Of a DNA stretch of 5,869 bases, positions 5,825 through 5,869 are shown piece by piece. The stretch is from positions 1-5,869 of the forward strand of contig CALYNN010000106.1 in assembly GCA_945221685.1 (NCBI GenBank). Direction: 5' to 3'. The DNA comes from an uncultured Clostridia bacterium (GTDB lineage: Bacteria > Bacillota > Clostridia > Oscillospirales > Acutalibacteraceae). The notes under the pieces are model-generated. The model was not told where the DNA came from, did no database searches, and was given only the letters and a program-made list of their open reading frames with translations. The stretch's first letter is position 1; each line of letters starts with the position of its first letter. Both the position numbers and the translations under genes were made by a program.

Positions 5825-5869
5825 TGAGCGCAACATTAAAAATTGTTTTATGTATTATCGGATATATTG
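5824..5869 (+). CDS. Start of a membrane protein, probably NuoH/EchB-like (partial)
   Basis: Only 15 codons are visible (MSATLKIVLCIIGYI), running off the window edge. After a short polar start the residues are hydrophobic, as expected for a first transmembrane helix. The ATG overlaps the preceding TGA by one base and has its own ribosome site. In Ech-type operons the subunit following EchA is EchB, a NuoH-like quinone-site-derived membrane protein, so that is the leading guess. It rests on gene order, since the fragment is too short to identify. Confidence 0.6.
   Translation, partial: MSATLKIVLCIIGYI

Noticed and set aside
1..5869. Insertion sequences, CRISPR arrays, tRNA or rRNA genes, attachment sites
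   Set aside because: No transposase-like frame, regularly spaced repeats, tRNA cloverleaf or rRNA-like sequence was seen on either strand; composition is even across the genes.

Overview
The window looks like a chromosomal segment of an anaerobic Gram-positive bacterium, most likely a gut-type clostridium of the Ruminococcus/Oscillospiraceae kind. This placement is inferred from the moderately low G+C, strong AGGAG-type ribosome sites, a TTG start, a PASTA-domain protein tail, and a NuoL-like protein resembling Ech hydrogenase subunit A. No database search was possible.

Layout. (1) Bases 2-136 hold the last 44 codons of a PASTA-domain protein (penicillin-binding protein or Ser/Thr kinase type) that begins outside the window. 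(2) Bases 137-518 hold no recognised protein gene. They do contain two arms (266-283 and 385-410) that can form an 18-pair helix around a ~100-nt interior, followed at once by an intrinsic terminator (412-447). This is a plausible unrecognised structured RNA, but a 53-codon open frame (239-400) overlaps it and the two readings compete. (3) Bases 519-2239 hold a two-component operon: an OmpR/PhoB-type response regulator and a sensor kinase whose frames overlap by 4 nt (TTGA). The kinase has two membrane helices joined by a very short outer loop. (4) A bidirectional terminator (2267-2304) separates it from a convergent gene on the minus strand (2314-3651). That gene encodes a secreted or membrane-anchored NodB-type (CE4) polysaccharide deacetylase with two predicted fibronectin III-like domains. 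(5) The AT-rich divergent region 3652-3913 carries a good sigma-A type promoter for each direction. (6) Bases 3914-5824 encode a 636-residue NuoL-family proton-channel subunit, followed with a 1-nt overlap by the first 15 codons of the next membrane protein, probably a NuoH/EchB-like subunit.

How the parts fit. The left half has an envelope theme: a PASTA protein, a membrane-stress-type two-component system and a wall or polysaccharide deacetylase. Regulation of one by another is only inferred from position. The right half is the start of a separate energy-conservation operon, most likely a membrane-bound hydrogenase (Ech) or related complex that couples electron transfer to ion pumping. The most interesting unexplained element is the structured RNA candidate at 266-447.
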